Of a stretch of DNA of 64,000 nt, positions 40,801 to 49,769 are shown piece by piece; position 1 is the first letter of the stretch; each line of letters begins with the position of its first letter. The stretch covers positions 1-64,000 of the forward strand of contig NZ_LJBR01000037.1 of assembly GCF_001282115.1 (NCBI RefSeq), written 5' to 3'. Position numbers and translations under genes: made by a program. Below the pieces are notes generated by a model, which had not been told where the DNA came from, made no database searches, and worked only from the letters and a program-made list of their open reading frames with translations. The stretch is from Streptomyces sp. NRRL B-24085 (lineage in GTDB: Bacteria; Actinomycetota; Actinomycetes; Streptomycetales; Streptomycetaceae).

Positions 40801-41905
40801 AGAGGGCGTTTTCTTCTGTTGTTTCATCCCGGATTGCCGGATTGAGGTGGTTCACGTGCCGCGCCAGCTCGGGGTGGATTCGGCGGTGAGGCGACGGGTC
40901 ATGAGGTTGATCATCGCGAGGTGAACCATGGCTTCGGAGCGGTGGGGGTGGGCTTCGTAATCGCGGGCCAGGCGGCGGTGGTTCATCAGCCAGCCCAACG
41001 TTCTCTCGACGGTCCACCGCCGGGGCAAGGCGGTGAAGCCTCTGGCGGCAGGGTCGCGGCGGACGATGTGCATATCGATCCCGAGGGTCGCGGCGTGCTC
41101 GACGAGGTACTGGCGGTAGCCGCCGTCGACCCAGGTCTTGCGGACGGTGGGATGCTCGGCGGCCACCTTCTCGATGAGGGCCTGGCCGGCGACGGAGTCC
41201 TGCACGCTCGCGGCCGTGACCAGCACCGCCAGCAGCAGACCGACCGTGTCGATGACGATGCTCCGCTTACGGCCCACGATCTTCTTGCCCGCATCGACAC
41301 CTTGGCCGGATGCCGGGACGTTGGTGGACGTCTTGATGCTCTGCGAGTCGATGACGCATGCGCTGGGTTCGGCCTCGCGGCCTTCCTGCCTGCGGACTTG
41401 GCGGCGAAGGAGACTGTTGAACTGGTCGAAGACGCCCTCCTCCTGCCACCGGGCGAAGTAGGCGTAGACAGTGTTCCAGTGCGGGTAGTCGTGCGGGAGG
41501 TAGCGCCAGGGGATCCCGGTGCGGTTTACGTAAAGGATCGCGTCCAGGAGGCTGCGCAGGTCATGGTCGGGAGGCCGGCCGATGTCCAGTCCACGGCCGC
41601 GGCGTTCAGCTCGCCAGGCGGTCAGGACTGGCTCGACCAACTCCCAGCGGGCATCGGACAGATCACTCGGATATCGGCGGCGTTCAGGCACAATTCGGGA
41701 CTACCCGCAAGGCGCAGGCGCGCGTGCCAGCGCTCGAAGCGCACGGCGCATAGTCCGGCGCCTTGGGATGAAACAGGAGCAGCCAGGCCAAGACGCCCGC
41801 TAAATCAACTCTCCTGCAACGCAGACCCCATCAACCTCATCGCTCACACCAGGTCCGGCATGAAAACCTATCTAAAACACCTTGATAAAGCGCAAAACAC
41901 CCTCT
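40801..41905 (-). mobile_element. IS5-family insertion sequence, apparently complete
   Basis: About 1.1 kb bounded by short inverted repeats AGAGGGCGTTTT (40801-40812) and AAAACACCCTCT (41894-41905), one mismatch. One intact transposase lies inside. A target duplication could not be assigned. Its right end is 48 bases upstream of the chloramphenicol leader peptide, and its left end truncates the IS701 gene. Confidence 0.8.
40852..41691 (-). CDS. IS5-family transposase
   Basis: 279 residues, uninterrupted. N-terminal DUF4096 region (SDLSDARWELVEPVLTAWRA; HDLRSLLDAILYVNRTGIPW). DDE catalytic set: ACVIDSQSIKTS (Asp), KTWVDGGYRQYLV (Asp) and RRWTVERTLGWLMNHRRLAR (Glu). The normal length and unbroken frame suggest it may still be active, unlike every other transposase in the window. 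Confidence 0.9.
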   Translation of the reverse strand: MPERRRYPSDLSDARWELVEPVLTAWRAERRGRGLDIGRPPDHDLRSLLDAILYVNRTGIPWRYLPHDYPHWNTVYAYFARWQEEGVFDQFNSLLRRQVRRQEGREAEPSACVIDSQSIKTSTNVPASGQGVDAGKKIVGRKRSIVIDTVGLLLAVLVTAASVQDSVAGQALIEKVAAEHPTVRKTWVDGGYRQYLVEHAATLGIDMHIVRRDPAARGFTALPRRWTVERTLGWLMNHRRLARDYEAHPHRSEAMVHLAMINLMTRRLTAESTPSWRGT

Positions 41906-41953
41906 GAGAAAGCAGGATGCTTCGACGGGCGTCGGTCGGGTAGCGTGCGGGCC

Positions 41954-42019
41954 ATGTCGAGTCCTGAGTCAGACAAGGTGGGGGCTTTCGGTCACACCGT
42001 CAGCCCCCTGAACCACTGA
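41954..42019 (+). CDS. Leader peptide of the chloramphenicol exporter gene
   Basis: 21-codon frame MSSPESDKVGAFGHTVSPLN-H from ATG 41954 to TGA 42017-42019. A TAGCGT -10-like box ends 7 bases before the ATG, so the transcript is probably leaderless here. Chloramphenicol stalls ribosomes and cmx/cmlR-type genes are known to be induced by attenuation through a short leader peptide. The frame spans a hairpin (41980-42008). Expression as a peptide is inferred. Confidence 0.55.
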   Translation: MSSPESDKVGAFGHTVSPLNH

Positions 42020-42055
42020 TCTCGTAGCCCTGCCGTCACACCGCTTTCCGCGGTG
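41980..42055 (+). promoter_or_regulatory. cmlR leader: Attenuator-like hairpins before cmlR
   Basis: Stem GGGGGCT (41980-41986) / AGCCCCC (42002-42008) lies within the leader peptide frame. A second stem CACCGC / GCGGTG (42039-42055) follows. A CTCC (near 42112) could also pair with the GGAG ribosome site of cmlR. Ribosome stalling on the leader would open the first stem. Order and spacing fit transcriptional or translational attenuation; pairing was judged by eye. Confidence 0.5.
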
Positions 42056-42131
42056 GGACGAGTGTGCGCACGGGGCTGGCCGTGGTGACGAGATGACCTT
42101 CTCGTGCCTCTCCTCACCCCGGAGCCACTCG

Positions 42132-43310
42132 ATGCCTCTCCCGCTGTACCTGCTTGCCCTGGCGGTCTTCGCCATGGGCACCTCGGAGTTCATGCTCGCC
42201 GGCCTCTTGCCGGACATCGCCTCGGATGTCGACGTCACCGTCGGGACAGCAGGCGTGCTCACCTCGGGCTTCGCGATCGGCATGATCGTCGGCGCCCCCC
42301 TGGTGGCCGTGCTTGCCCGCCACTGGCCCAGGCGCCCGGCCCTTCTCGGGTTCGTCCTCGTCTTCGCGACAGCCCACGCCTTGGGCGCCGTCACCACGAG
42401 CTTCCCCGTCCTGTTCGCTACCCGAGTCATCGCCGCGCTCGCGAACGCGGGATTCCTCGCCATCGCTCTGACAGCCGCGGCCGGGCTGGTCCCACCCGGC
42501 AGGAAGGGACGCGCGCTGGCCGTCCTGCTGTCGGGCACGACGGTGGCCACGATCGCCGGTGTCCCCGGCGGGTCAGTGCTCGGCACGGCACTCGGCTGGC
42601 GGGCCACCTTCTGGGCAGTCGCCGCTCTCTGCCTGCCCGCCGCTCTCGGCATCCTGAAAGGCTTCCCCGCGGGACATGACGAGGATGAAGCGACCGGCAG
42701 GCCATCGTTGCGAGCAGAACTCGCCCAGCTCGCCCGGCCGCGGCTGATCCTCGTCATGCTGCTCGGCGCACTGGTGAACGCGGCTACCTTCGGCAGCCTC
42801 ACCTTCCTTGCCCCCGTGGTGACCGACAGCACCGGGCTGGGCGAGCTCTGGATCTCTGTCGCTCTGGTGCTCTTCGGTGCTGGTTCCTTCGTGGGTGTCA
42901 CCGTCGCCGGACGGCTGTCCGACCGAAGGCCCGGCCCGGCCATCGCGGTCGCCGGTCCACTGCTGCTCATCGGCTGGCCCACTCTGGCGGTGCTGGCCAA
43001 TGTGCCCGCCGCCCTGTTCACCCTCGTGTTCGTGCAGGGCGCGCTGTCGTTCGCGCTGGGCAGCACGCTGATCACACGGGTCCTTTACGAGGCCGCGGGA
43101 GCCCCCACGATGGCTGGCTCGTATGCCACGGCAGCGCTGAACGTGGGCGCCGCCGTCGGCCCCGTCGTCGCTGCAGCCACGCTCAACACCGAAGCCGGGA
43201 TCCTGGGACCGCTCTGGACAAGCGGGCTGCTCGTCGCGGTCGCGCTGCTCATCGCATTCCCCCTCCTCACCGTCATCACGGCCGGCCGGGGCACCGAGGT
43301 GCTGCGATGA
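42132..43310 (+). CDS. cmlR: Chloramphenicol efflux MFS transporter (Cml/CmlR type)
   Basis: 392 residues from ATG 42132 (CGGAG 9 bases ahead). Twelve-TM DHA1 exporter: LLALAVFAMGTSEFMLAGLL is the signature first helix of the Cmx/CmlR group, and VPGGSVLGTALGWRATFWAV is antiporter motif C. The C-terminal half, VQGALSFALGSTLITRVLYE and AAGAPTMAGSYATAALNVGA, is almost word for word that of the S. lividans/coelicolor chloramphenicol resistance protein as I recall it. Expels chloramphenicol against protons. Its stop overlaps the ATG of a transposase fragment. Confidence 0.9.
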   Translation: MPLPLYLLALAVFAMGTSEFMLAGLLPDIASDVDVTVGTAGVLTSGFAIGMIVGAPLVAVLARHWPRRPALLGFVLVFATAHALGAVTTSFPVLFATRVIAALANAGFLAIALTAAAGLVPPGRKGRALAVLLSGTTVATIAGVPGGSVLGTALGWRATFWAVAALCLPAALGILKGFPAGHDEDEATGRPSLRAELAQLARPRLILVMLLGALVNAATFGSLTFLAPVVTDSTGLGELWISVALVLFGAGSFVGVTVAGRLSDRRPGPAIAVAGPLLLIGWPTLAVLANVPAALFTLVFVQGALSFALGSTLITRVLYEAAGAPTMAGSYATAALNVGAAVGPVVAAATLNTEAGILGPLWTSGLLVAVALLIAFPLLTVITAGRGTEVLR

Positions 43311-43580
43311 CACATGCGCATGCGCCCTCGCACATCGAGGAACGCCGACGGCCTGTGGAGCGCTGCCGCACCCGCCCGATCGCGCACGTCGCCGCCGAAG
43401 CCGGTGTACCGCGCGCCTGCCTGCCCACGTGGAAGAACCGGCACGACACTCACGACGAAGCCGAGTTGCAGGACCGCCCGAGCGTCCCGCGGTCCTCACC
43501 GACCCAGCTCCCACCTGATGTCGTCGAACCGATCGAGCAGCGGCGGCGGGACAACAGGTGGCCCGCCCGCCGAAACACCC
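43307..43580 (+). pseudogene. IS481-family transposase, N-terminal fragment
   Basis: ATG 43307 overlaps the cmlR stop. Reads MTHAHAPSHIEERRRPVERC, RTRPIAHVAAEAGVPRACLP, LQDRPSVPRSSPTQLPPDVV: the HTH region of IS481 transposases, with degenerate residues where SKWxNR is expected. Similarity fades after WPARRNT at about 43580. No catalytic core. It marks a deletion end directly behind cmlR. Confidence 0.8.
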
Positions 43581-43881
43581 TCGAACCTGCACGAGTGGAT
43601 CCTGCCGAGGGCCATGTGCCGCGTCAGGCAACGTTTGCGATGTTCGTTGTTGGCCCCTGGACGGTAGGTAACGTGGCCCGAAGCCGAGCGTTGTGGGCGC
43701 CGTCCCAATGCGAACCTCAACGCTCCGAGCGCCGAATCGGTCGCGCGCTCGGTCTGCGGTCTGGTTCGCATCACGACGGCGTCACAGTAGGTGCCATCGG
43801 GACACCGATGAGAAATGGCGCCGACAGTCGTCTGATTGCGGTCCGGTGGACGCAGGGCGCGCATCAAGGGAGAGCCACGGC
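43581..43881. other. Intergenic, no gene recognised
   Basis: About 300 bases between the IS481 scrap and the dihydrofolate-reductase-like pseudogene. Only antisense-like frames; presumably holds that gene's promoter. Confidence 0.35.
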
Positions 43882-44450
43882 ATGAGACCACTTCGATACT
43901 CGATCAACGTCACACTCGACGGCTGCTGCCATCACGAGGCAGGACTTCCCCCGGACGAGGAGTCGATGCGCTACTGGACCGCTGAGATGGAGCGAGCCGA
44001 TGCCCTGCTGTTCGGCCGGGTGACCTACGAGATGATGGAGTCAGCGTGGCGGAAGCCGGCCACGGGCACGTGGCCTGAGTGGATGGGTGAGTGGGAGATC
44101 CCGTTCGCCGAGACCATCGACCGGGCGAAGAAGTACGTCGTGTCGAGCACGCTGAGCGAGGTCGATTGGAATGCCGATCTGGTGCGAGGCGACTTGGGGC
44201 AAGCGGTTCAGCGGCTCAAGCAGAGGCAGGCGACGGCCTGTGGGTGGGGGGCGTGACGCTCCCCACGGCATTGGCAGACCTGGGACTGATCGACGAGTAC
44301 GAGTTCCTCGTTCAGCCAGTCCTTGCCGGACACGGGCCGACGTTGCTCGCCGGTCTGCGCGAGCGCATCCAGCTTGAGCTCGTGGACCGCCGCGAGTTCC
44401 GGTCGGGGGCGGTAGCCCAGCGATACCGGCCCGCACAAGTCACGGCTTGA
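43882..44450 (+). pseudogene. RibD/dihydrofolate-reductase-family protein, one frameshift
   Basis: ATG 43882 with AAGGGAGAG ahead. RYSINVTLDGCCHHEAGLPP, ERADALLFGRVTYEMMESAW and AETIDRAKKYVVSSTL are the N-terminal half of the widespread DHFR-like RibD C-terminal family. Near 44222 the frame shifts; GLWVGGVTLPTALADLGLID and EYEFLVQPVLAGHGPTLLAG continue to 44450. Apart from this single indel the gene is full length (about 188 codons), so it was lost recently or the indel is a sequence error. Confidence 0.85.
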
Positions 44451-44883
44451 CTTGATGTGTTGTCCTGGCACATTGGCCGCTCCCTCGACGGAACGTCGGC
44501 TCGGGTCGCACTGTCCCGCGCTGCCCGTACCCCGAGCGGCGGACATGTCGACGGGGGACATCGCCCCGAGGTGCCGCTCGCGGACAGGACAAACGTTGCC
44601 TGACGTAGCACTAACAACGCCTAACGGAATGGGCCGTGCAGGCTGATCTGCAGAGGTCCCGACTCACCGTCGGCGACGAACCGCGGCAGGAATTGCTCCA
44701 GCAGTCCCAGAAGTTGCCGAAGGTCGTCGGCTACCCTGTCGAACTCCGGTTCGTCCAGTGATGCCGTCCGTGTTCGATACACCGATCCGTCATGCGGCGC
44801 CTCGAAGTTCCCAACATCCTCCTGCACGTTATGGTGCCGCGCGCCAGCAACCCGTCGATTCCCAGAACCAGTTGTGCACCGGC
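44451..44883. other. Intergenic; possible minus-strand gene tail
   Basis: On the minus strand, about 44790-44621, the reading DEPEFDRVADDLRQLLGLLE then QFLPRFVADGESGPLQISLH has protein-like composition and may be the C-terminus of a lost gene. I do not recognise it. The remainder shows nothing. Confidence 0.3.
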
Positions 44884-44918
44884 GGGGTGGCCCGTGCGGA
44901 GTCCGCACGGGCCACCCC
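44884..44918. terminator. Strong hairpin after the I36 inhibitor gene
   Basis: 17-base arm GGGGTGGCCCGTGCGGA, one central G, then the exact complement. It starts 5 bases past the stop of the minus-strand gene at 44924. A perfect GC-rich stem without T-tract, typical of Streptomyces terminators. Confidence 0.8.
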
Positions 44919-44923
44919 CGGTC

Positions 44924-45430
44924 TCACGGTCCTTCGCAGATGGCGTTCGTCCACTGGTGCGAAGAGATGTTGTCGTTCAGGGTCTCGCCCTGTCCGGGAC
45001 CGTTGTTCGGGAAAAACCACTGTGACAGGTCGGCGTAGTACCAGCCGTTGTCGATGCAGGCGTTCGCGCCACCGTAGCCGGTGTCCCAGTAGACGACGAC
45101 GTTCGCATAGGAACCCGGGTAACCGCGGTTCTCGATCGAGCTTGCCTGATTGCGCATGTTCCCGCCGGGCGAGCAGGTGGTCCAGTCGGTGTCGTTGCCG
45201 ACCCAGCGACAGTAGTTGCCCGTCCTGTTCGCGCCCTCCCAGGCGTAGAAGTAGCCGTCCGCGGCCACAGCCGAGGAATCGGCGGCAGCGGCGGAAGCGG
45301 CGGACTTCGAGCCGGGGGTGGGCACGGGGGCCTCTGCTGCGCCGGCGATCCCCGGTGCGGCGAGAATGCTCAGGCCCGCGAGGGCGAGCCCCGCGAGGCC
45401 GGTGCTGATCTTCCTGGGTGATGCAGACAT
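44924..45430 (-). CDS. Secreted peptidase-inhibitor family I36 protein
   Basis: 168 residues from ATG 45430. Signal peptide KISTGLAGLALAGLSILAAP ending AGA-A, then an Ala/Ser-rich propeptide-like spacer (30-55). The mature domain GYFYAWEGANRTGNYCRWVG, NMRNQASSIENRGYP and ANVVVYWDTGYGGANACIDN has the beta/gamma-crystallin-like pattern of family I36 (SMI, a metalloproteinase inhibitor from Streptomyces). Four Cys suit two disulfides. Followed by a strong terminator and preceded by a lipoprotein gene 37 bases away on the same strand, so probably one transcript. Confidence 0.8.
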   Translation of the reverse strand: MSASPRKISTGLAGLALAGLSILAAPGIAGAAEAPVPTPGSKSAASAAAADSSAVAADGYFYAWEGANRTGNYCRWVGNDTDWTTCSPGGNMRNQASSIENRGYPGSYANVVVYWDTGYGGANACIDNGWYYADLSQWFFPNNGPGQGETLNDNISSHQWTNAICEGP

Positions 45431-45467
45431 GGCTGTCTCCCTGATTGTCGCTTCCGTGGTCGCGCGG

Positions 45468-46394
45468 TCAGTGCCCGGACAGATAGGCGCGAGCCCGGGG
45501 AAGCGCGCCCCTCTCCAACTGGAGTCGGCTGTCCACCGCCGCGCGGTACTTCTTCTGCAGGCGCTGGTCATAACGGGCGTCCAGCCGCTGTGCGGTGGCG
45601 GACAGCCCGGTACTGTGCGCACACCGTGCTTCGTCGACCGCGGTACGCACTTCCTCCTTTTGGTCCTTGGCCTTGTCCGAGACGAAGGCCGCGCGGGCCT
45701 GGCTCGGATCCGTGTAGCGGTGACCGTGTCGGCGCATGCACGTCGCCCATTCCCGCGTGGATTCGCGGAACTGCGGATCGGCGAGGACGTCGGCCCGGCG
45801 GATCGACGCGAGCGAGTTGGTCACCGCCTTGGCCCGGAACCATTTCGCAAGGCCGCCGTAGAGCTCTCCCTCTGTCTCCGCCAAGCAGCCGTCAGTGTTG
45901 CGCCCGGCGATGGCGCCGGTGGGCAGGCGCACCTCCAAGCCTCCGGTTCTTCCGCTGTAGGCGTCGACCGCCTGCGTCCTGCGCTGCGGAGGCAGACTTT
46001 GCAGGTAACGGCGGTTCGGATCAGTGCGCCGCACCTGGGCGATGCGCCGCCGCACGTCGCTGCCGTACCCATGCCGCTGTGCCCAGGCCAAGTCAGCCAC
46101 CACGTAAGGGAACGACTTGTCCTCGGGCACCGGATTCTCGGGTACCTTCCACACTTTGAACCCCTTGCGGGCCATGCAGCTTTGCACCATGGCCTGTTCG
46201 GCGTCGTACAGCAGCGACTTCTCCCGCGCCGTCAACGGCCATGCCGTTCCCGCAGGCTTCATCCCAGCCGGATCTTCCGCCCGCGTCTCCGGAACGTTCC
46301 CGTTCGAGCCACAGGCGGCCACGGCAAAGATCATTAGTCCCGAGACGGCAGCCAATAACCGGCGCCCGAACGCGGTGTCCCCCGTGTTGCCCAT
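45468..46394 (-). CDS. Lipoprotein of unknown function, partner of I36 gene
   Basis: 308 residues. Signal with RRLLAAVSGLMIFAVAAC: lipobox AVAAC, Cys about residue 28. The mature part has paired Cys-containing motifs (EQAMVQSCMARKGFKVWKVP; STREWATCMRRHGHRYTDPS; VDEARCAHSTGLSATAQRLD), a GxGxDxR segment (RHGYGSDVRRRIAQ) and a basic helical C-terminus. A recurrent Streptomyces family; I know no function. Located directly before the I36 inhibitor gene. Confidence 0.75.
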   Translation of the reverse strand: MGNTGDTAFGRRLLAAVSGLMIFAVAACGSNGNVPETRAEDPAGMKPAGTAWPLTAREKSLLYDAEQAMVQSCMARKGFKVWKVPENPVPEDKSFPYVVADLAWAQRHGYGSDVRRRIAQVRRTDPNRRYLQSLPPQRRTQAVDAYSGRTGGLEVRLPTGAIAGRNTDGCLAETEGELYGGLAKWFRAKAVTNSLASIRRADVLADPQFRESTREWATCMRRHGHRYTDPSQARAAFVSDKAKDQKEEVRTAVDEARCAHSTGLSATAQRLDARYDQRLQKKYRAAVDSRLQLERGALPRARAYLSGH

Positions 46395-46656
46395 GGAGTC
46401 GTCCCACTCTTCCTAGTTCTCGGTCGCAGTGCGCCGCCGGGTGCGGATCAGAGAGCCATCAGCGGCACTCCGCCCCGCCACCCTTTCGGGCGATCTTCCT
46501 CAGCGCGCGGTCCAGGCGCGGGGCGCGGGCAGCCGGCAGACCGACGACTTGACGCCCCCAGAGGTGACGGTGGTGCGATGTACCCGTTCCCTCTGACCCG
46601 GGCCCACCGCCGTCACGGACATTGCCTGTGGCTCGTGGTCATGCTCTACGGCCGGC

Positions 46657-47019
46657 TCAGGCGTCGTCCCAGCAGTAACCGTTCTCGACGGACAGTCCGG
46701 CGTACTTGTCACCCTTCAGGTAGACGGCGCTCACCCACCACGAGTAGCGGCTGCCCTTCTTGCCGGTGGCCACCCAGACGTCGTTCGAGTAGCCGTTGTC
46801 CGTGATGGTCTCGCCCCACTTCCAGCACAGTCCAAAGACGGTGTAGTTGGCCGGGTATACGTCCTCCCGGGCGCTCTTCGAGGTCGGGTAGTCCCGGACG
46901 TTCACCCGCTCGTACGTGGTGACCATTGCGCCTTGAGCTGCTGATGCCGGGCTGGTGGCGATCGCGGAGCAGCCCGCGACCAACGCAGCGACCAGGGCCG
47001 CCTTGACGGCATGCCTCAT
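46657..47019 (-). CDS. Secreted SH3-like domain protein
   Basis: 120 residues including start, from ATG 47019 (GGGGGAAC ahead). Export signal HAVKAALVAALVAGCSAIAT; it may be cut after ASA (about residue 28) or processed as lipoprotein at VAGC. The mature part (VTTYERVNVRDYPTSKSARE, CWKWGETITDNGYSND, YSWWVSAVYLKGDK) is a bacterial SH3 fold with two Cys. Such proteins bind cell-wall peptides or act as secreted signals. Monocistronic. Confidence 0.75.
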   Translation of the reverse strand: MRHAVKAALVAALVAGCSAIATSPASAAQGAMVTTYERVNVRDYPTSKSAREDVYPANYTVFGLCWKWGETITDNGYSNDVWVATGKKGSRYSWWVSAVYLKGDKYAGLSVENGYCWDDA

Positions 47020-47079
47020 ACGTTCCCCCTGTTCGTCCAACGGTCACAGCGACAGTCGCACGCACCTGCCAGGAGCACC

Positions 47080-47640
47080 ATGTTTTCGATCCCCTTCGAA
47101 ACGTGGGCGCGCGTGGGCCGGCCGCCGGCGCTGCGCGAGTTCAAAGACCCGCTCTTCGAGGTGTATCTGGCAGCGGGCTCCCCCAGCCTGAAGGAGATCA
47201 CCGAGGCCATCACCGACGACGACGGCCTGGTGGGGGCGCCGAGCCGGGACACGGTCCACGGCCTCATCAGCGACGCAGAACGACCTGGCCAGCAGACCTA
47301 TGTGGTCGCCGTGGTGACGGTGCCGGCCCGGCGGGCTGCCTGGGACACTCCGGATCTGGTGGGGCGGGTGCGTGAGCTGTGGCTACGGGCCCGGATGGCG
47401 CAGGGCGCGGAGCGCCCGATCAGCGACCTGCGCGGCGATCTCCGGCTCCTCCTGGACGCAGGACTGGGCATCCACCCGGCCCTGGACACCGACGGCGCGC
47501 GCCAGGGGGTTCGGGATTCTGCCCGCCTACGTCCCGCGGGACCACGACGCTCGCCTGAGGACGGTGGTCGCCGGCAAGAGCCGCACTTTGCGGGAGGCGG
47601 GTCCGAGTGCCCCAGAAGACCTCATCGCCGTACTGACGGC
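47080..47640 (+). pseudogene. N-terminal remnant of a large NTPase/STAND-type conflict protein
   Basis: ATG 47080 behind CCAGGAGCACC. RVGRPPALREFKDPLFEVYL, AGSPSLKEITEAITDDDGLV and APSRDTVHGLISDAERPGQQ form an HTH-like N-terminal module known to me from big Streptomyces ATP-binding proteins. The frame breaks near 47510; GFGILPAYVPRDHDARLRTV continues in another frame and similarity fades before the Walker A motif. About 170 codons remain out of probably more than 900. Confidence 0.6.
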
Positions 47641-48195
47641 AGCTCAGCGTGCAAGGGGGCCCCGCCTGGTACGAGCAGCGGCAAACCGCCGCTCACCAGT
47701 CTCAGGGCTGCAACAGTCACGGACTCCGCGCCAGGCTGTGTGACGACGTCGACGCCCTCGGCAGTTCCCCACAGCTGGTTGCCGGCGTGTCGGAGGTGCC
47801 GGAGCCGGCACCACGTGACGGCCTGGTTCCGCCGCCGTGGGACGGTACGCCCCCGATCCGCGCCCCGGGGCCGTTCCTCCGGGCCTCGGTATGTCTTAGC
47901 CCGCATGAACGGCGACGGCCACCCGTCATCGACGCCTTCACACCTTGGCAAGTCAGCGCGGCAGGGATGGCCGTGAGCTGATCGCGCTTGGGTGTCGGCC
48001 ATGTCTGGATGCGGTCCCAGCGGTGTGCTTCACGCCCCGGTCGCCTCTGCCCCAATAGCGATCACTTCAGTTGGAATATCCCCAAAAGGATGCACTTCAG
48101 CCATGTCGCTGGCTCTGGAGGCCAAAAGATCGGCAGAGTCTGTGGGGCAACGACACCCGTCCCACGGCCTCCTGGCTCAGTGAAGGGAACCGGAC
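47641..48195. other. Intergenic, no gene recognised
   Basis: 555 bases. Frames on both strands are noise-like. The last 120 bases are less GC-rich (around 48060-48100, ATAGCGATCACTTCAGTTGG) and probably contain the promoter of the small secreted protein gene at 48196. Confidence 0.4.
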
Positions 48196-48516
48196 ATGAA
48201 CTACCGCAGGCATCTCGCCGTCAGTCTCGTCGCGGCATCGGCTCTCCTCGGCGCCGGCCTCGTGACAACTTCCCCGGCATCGGCAGCCCCCACGGCATCT
48301 GCGGTGTCCGCGCAGGGCACGGCGCCAGCCTGCGTCACGCGGGACGTCATCAAGCACCGAAAGTACGTAAAGGTCACCAACACCTGCAACGTGGCCATGC
48401 ACTTGAAGGTCGTCATCGACTGGGGCAACGACTCGCCATGCCTCACCTACCAGCCCGGTGAGCAGTGGGAGTGGAACTGGGGCCGCGGCTCCTACGGCAA
48501 GGTCGTCACCTGTTGA
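48196..48516 (+). CDS. Small secreted protein, alpha-amylase-inhibitor-like Cys pattern
   Basis: 106 residues with signal peptide RHLAVSLVAASALLGAGLVT, cleavage after ASA (residue 30). The mature part has four Cys (46, 64, 82, 106), spacing 18/18/24, close to tendamistat (16/18/28), and a beta-rich sequence APACVTRDVIKHRKYVKVTN, MHLKVVIDWGNDSPCLTYQP. The Trp-Arg-Tyr inhibitory loop of tendamistat is not seen, so inhibition of amylase is not claimed; only the disulfide plan suggests the fold. AAGGGAACCGG precedes the ATG. Monocistronic. Confidence 0.6.
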   Translation: MNYRRHLAVSLVAASALLGAGLVTTSPASAAPTASAVSAQGTAPACVTRDVIKHRKYVKVTNTCNVAMHLKVVIDWGNDSPCLTYQPGEQWEWNWGRGSYGKVVTC

Positions 48517-48865
48517 ACCGACCAGCGCCCCGTGCCCAGTCCTCAGTGACTGCGCGCCGGGACGCAAGCACTCTCCGCCCCGCCCAGTCCTTCCGCCGGA
48601 CCAGAGGGAACGGGAGGGGTACGGTATGCCGCGGCCGACTCGGGGATGGCCGCGGCACCCGCATCTCACTCACCCCGAAACGCGCCGGAAGTGCCACGCC
48701 CCGAAGGTGTTCACCAATTTCCCCTCCCACGTCCTGCCAGTCTGCGCCGATCGGGCGAACCAACTGACTCGCTCTCTGAGGGGCATGGGTGGGCGGGAAT
48801 GTCTGCTCCTTCCGCCACACCGTCTTTGCGGCGTGGCGGGGCGGTCGAAATCTTGAAGCGCCAAG
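48517..48865. other. Intergenic, no gene recognised
   Basis: About 350 bases after the secreted protein. No credible reading frame or strong hairpin was recognised on either strand. Confidence 0.35.
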
Positions 48866-49440
48866 GTCAGGCGGCGAACTCGATGTTGGTGACGTACTCG
48901 TATTGGCCTCACTGGGAACCGAGGTCGACGGCCAGGTTGACCCAGGCGCCGTCCAGCGCCTGGTCGTGGCCGACCGCCCACGCGGCGACACTCCGGTCCC
49001 AGCGGCGCAGATCCAGCGAATTCCATGGGGCGCTGGCGCAACCGGGAGACGCCGGACTGGTTGAAGGGATGGATCTCGACGCGGGTGCCGCGGCCGTCGC
49101 GGTTGAGCCGGGCGGCCGTTAGCGGGCGACGTTCTGGCGCCGCACGGTGCGGTACGCCTGCTCGATGCGCTCGAGGTTGCGTCGGGACGGGGTGGGGGTG
49201 CTGGCCGTCCAGGCGCACCGGGTGCGGTCGGTGACGGTCAGCCTGGCCGTGCGGGCCGCAGCCCGGGCGTGGGGGGTGCGGGTGAGGTAGTTCAGGCGGA
49301 CCAGGAGGGCGCATCGGGTGGTGACGGGGCAGCGATGTAGCTGGCCTGCACGTCCAGTTGGCGGGCGACGGCCTCGTGGCCCTTGATGCCGTGGGCGCCG
49401 CACTTGCCGAACTCGATGTTCCGTTTGTAGTGATTCCGCT
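48866..49440 (-). pseudogene. Plasmid/phage-type Streptomyces protein, multiply frameshifted
   Basis: Successive minus-strand frames give RNIEFGKCGAHGIKGHEAVA, ALLVRLNYLTRTPHARAAAR, RRNLERIEQAYRTVRRQNVA, RDGRGTRVEIHPFNQSGVSR, and finally ALDGAWVNLAVDLGS and YEYVTNIEFAA near 48870. The order and wording recall proteins on Streptomyces plasmids and integrative elements, often labelled transcriptional regulators. At least three frame changes and in-frame stops; no function left. Confidence 0.55.
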
Positions 49441-49769
49441 CTCCGGTGAGCGCGCGTGCATCGCGGGGGCGGGGAGACTCCCCTGGGCGGACGCCTTGCC
49501 GCGCAGCGCGGGGGCAACGCCATCCCGAATGAGACGAGAGCGGGTTGACCAGCAGATGTCCGTCCCGCAGGTGACCACCCCGTTCCTGAATCGCTCACGT
49601 GAACATGGGGTGCGGTGGCCTGGTGGCGCCAGGGCTACCGTGCCGGTTCGCCGCGGGCGGTCAGCGCAGATTTCGTGAAAAGCCGGGTGACGACCCCGCG
49701 ACAAGCAGAGCATTCCGTGTGCCATCTGTCATGTACCGGATCAGCGACATCTCACCCAAGGAGTTGCGG
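49441..49769. other. Intergenic, no gene recognised
   Basis: About 330 bases, no protein-like frame. It contains the promoter region of the secreted protein gene at 49770 and an AAGGAG ribosome site at 49759. Confidence 0.4.
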
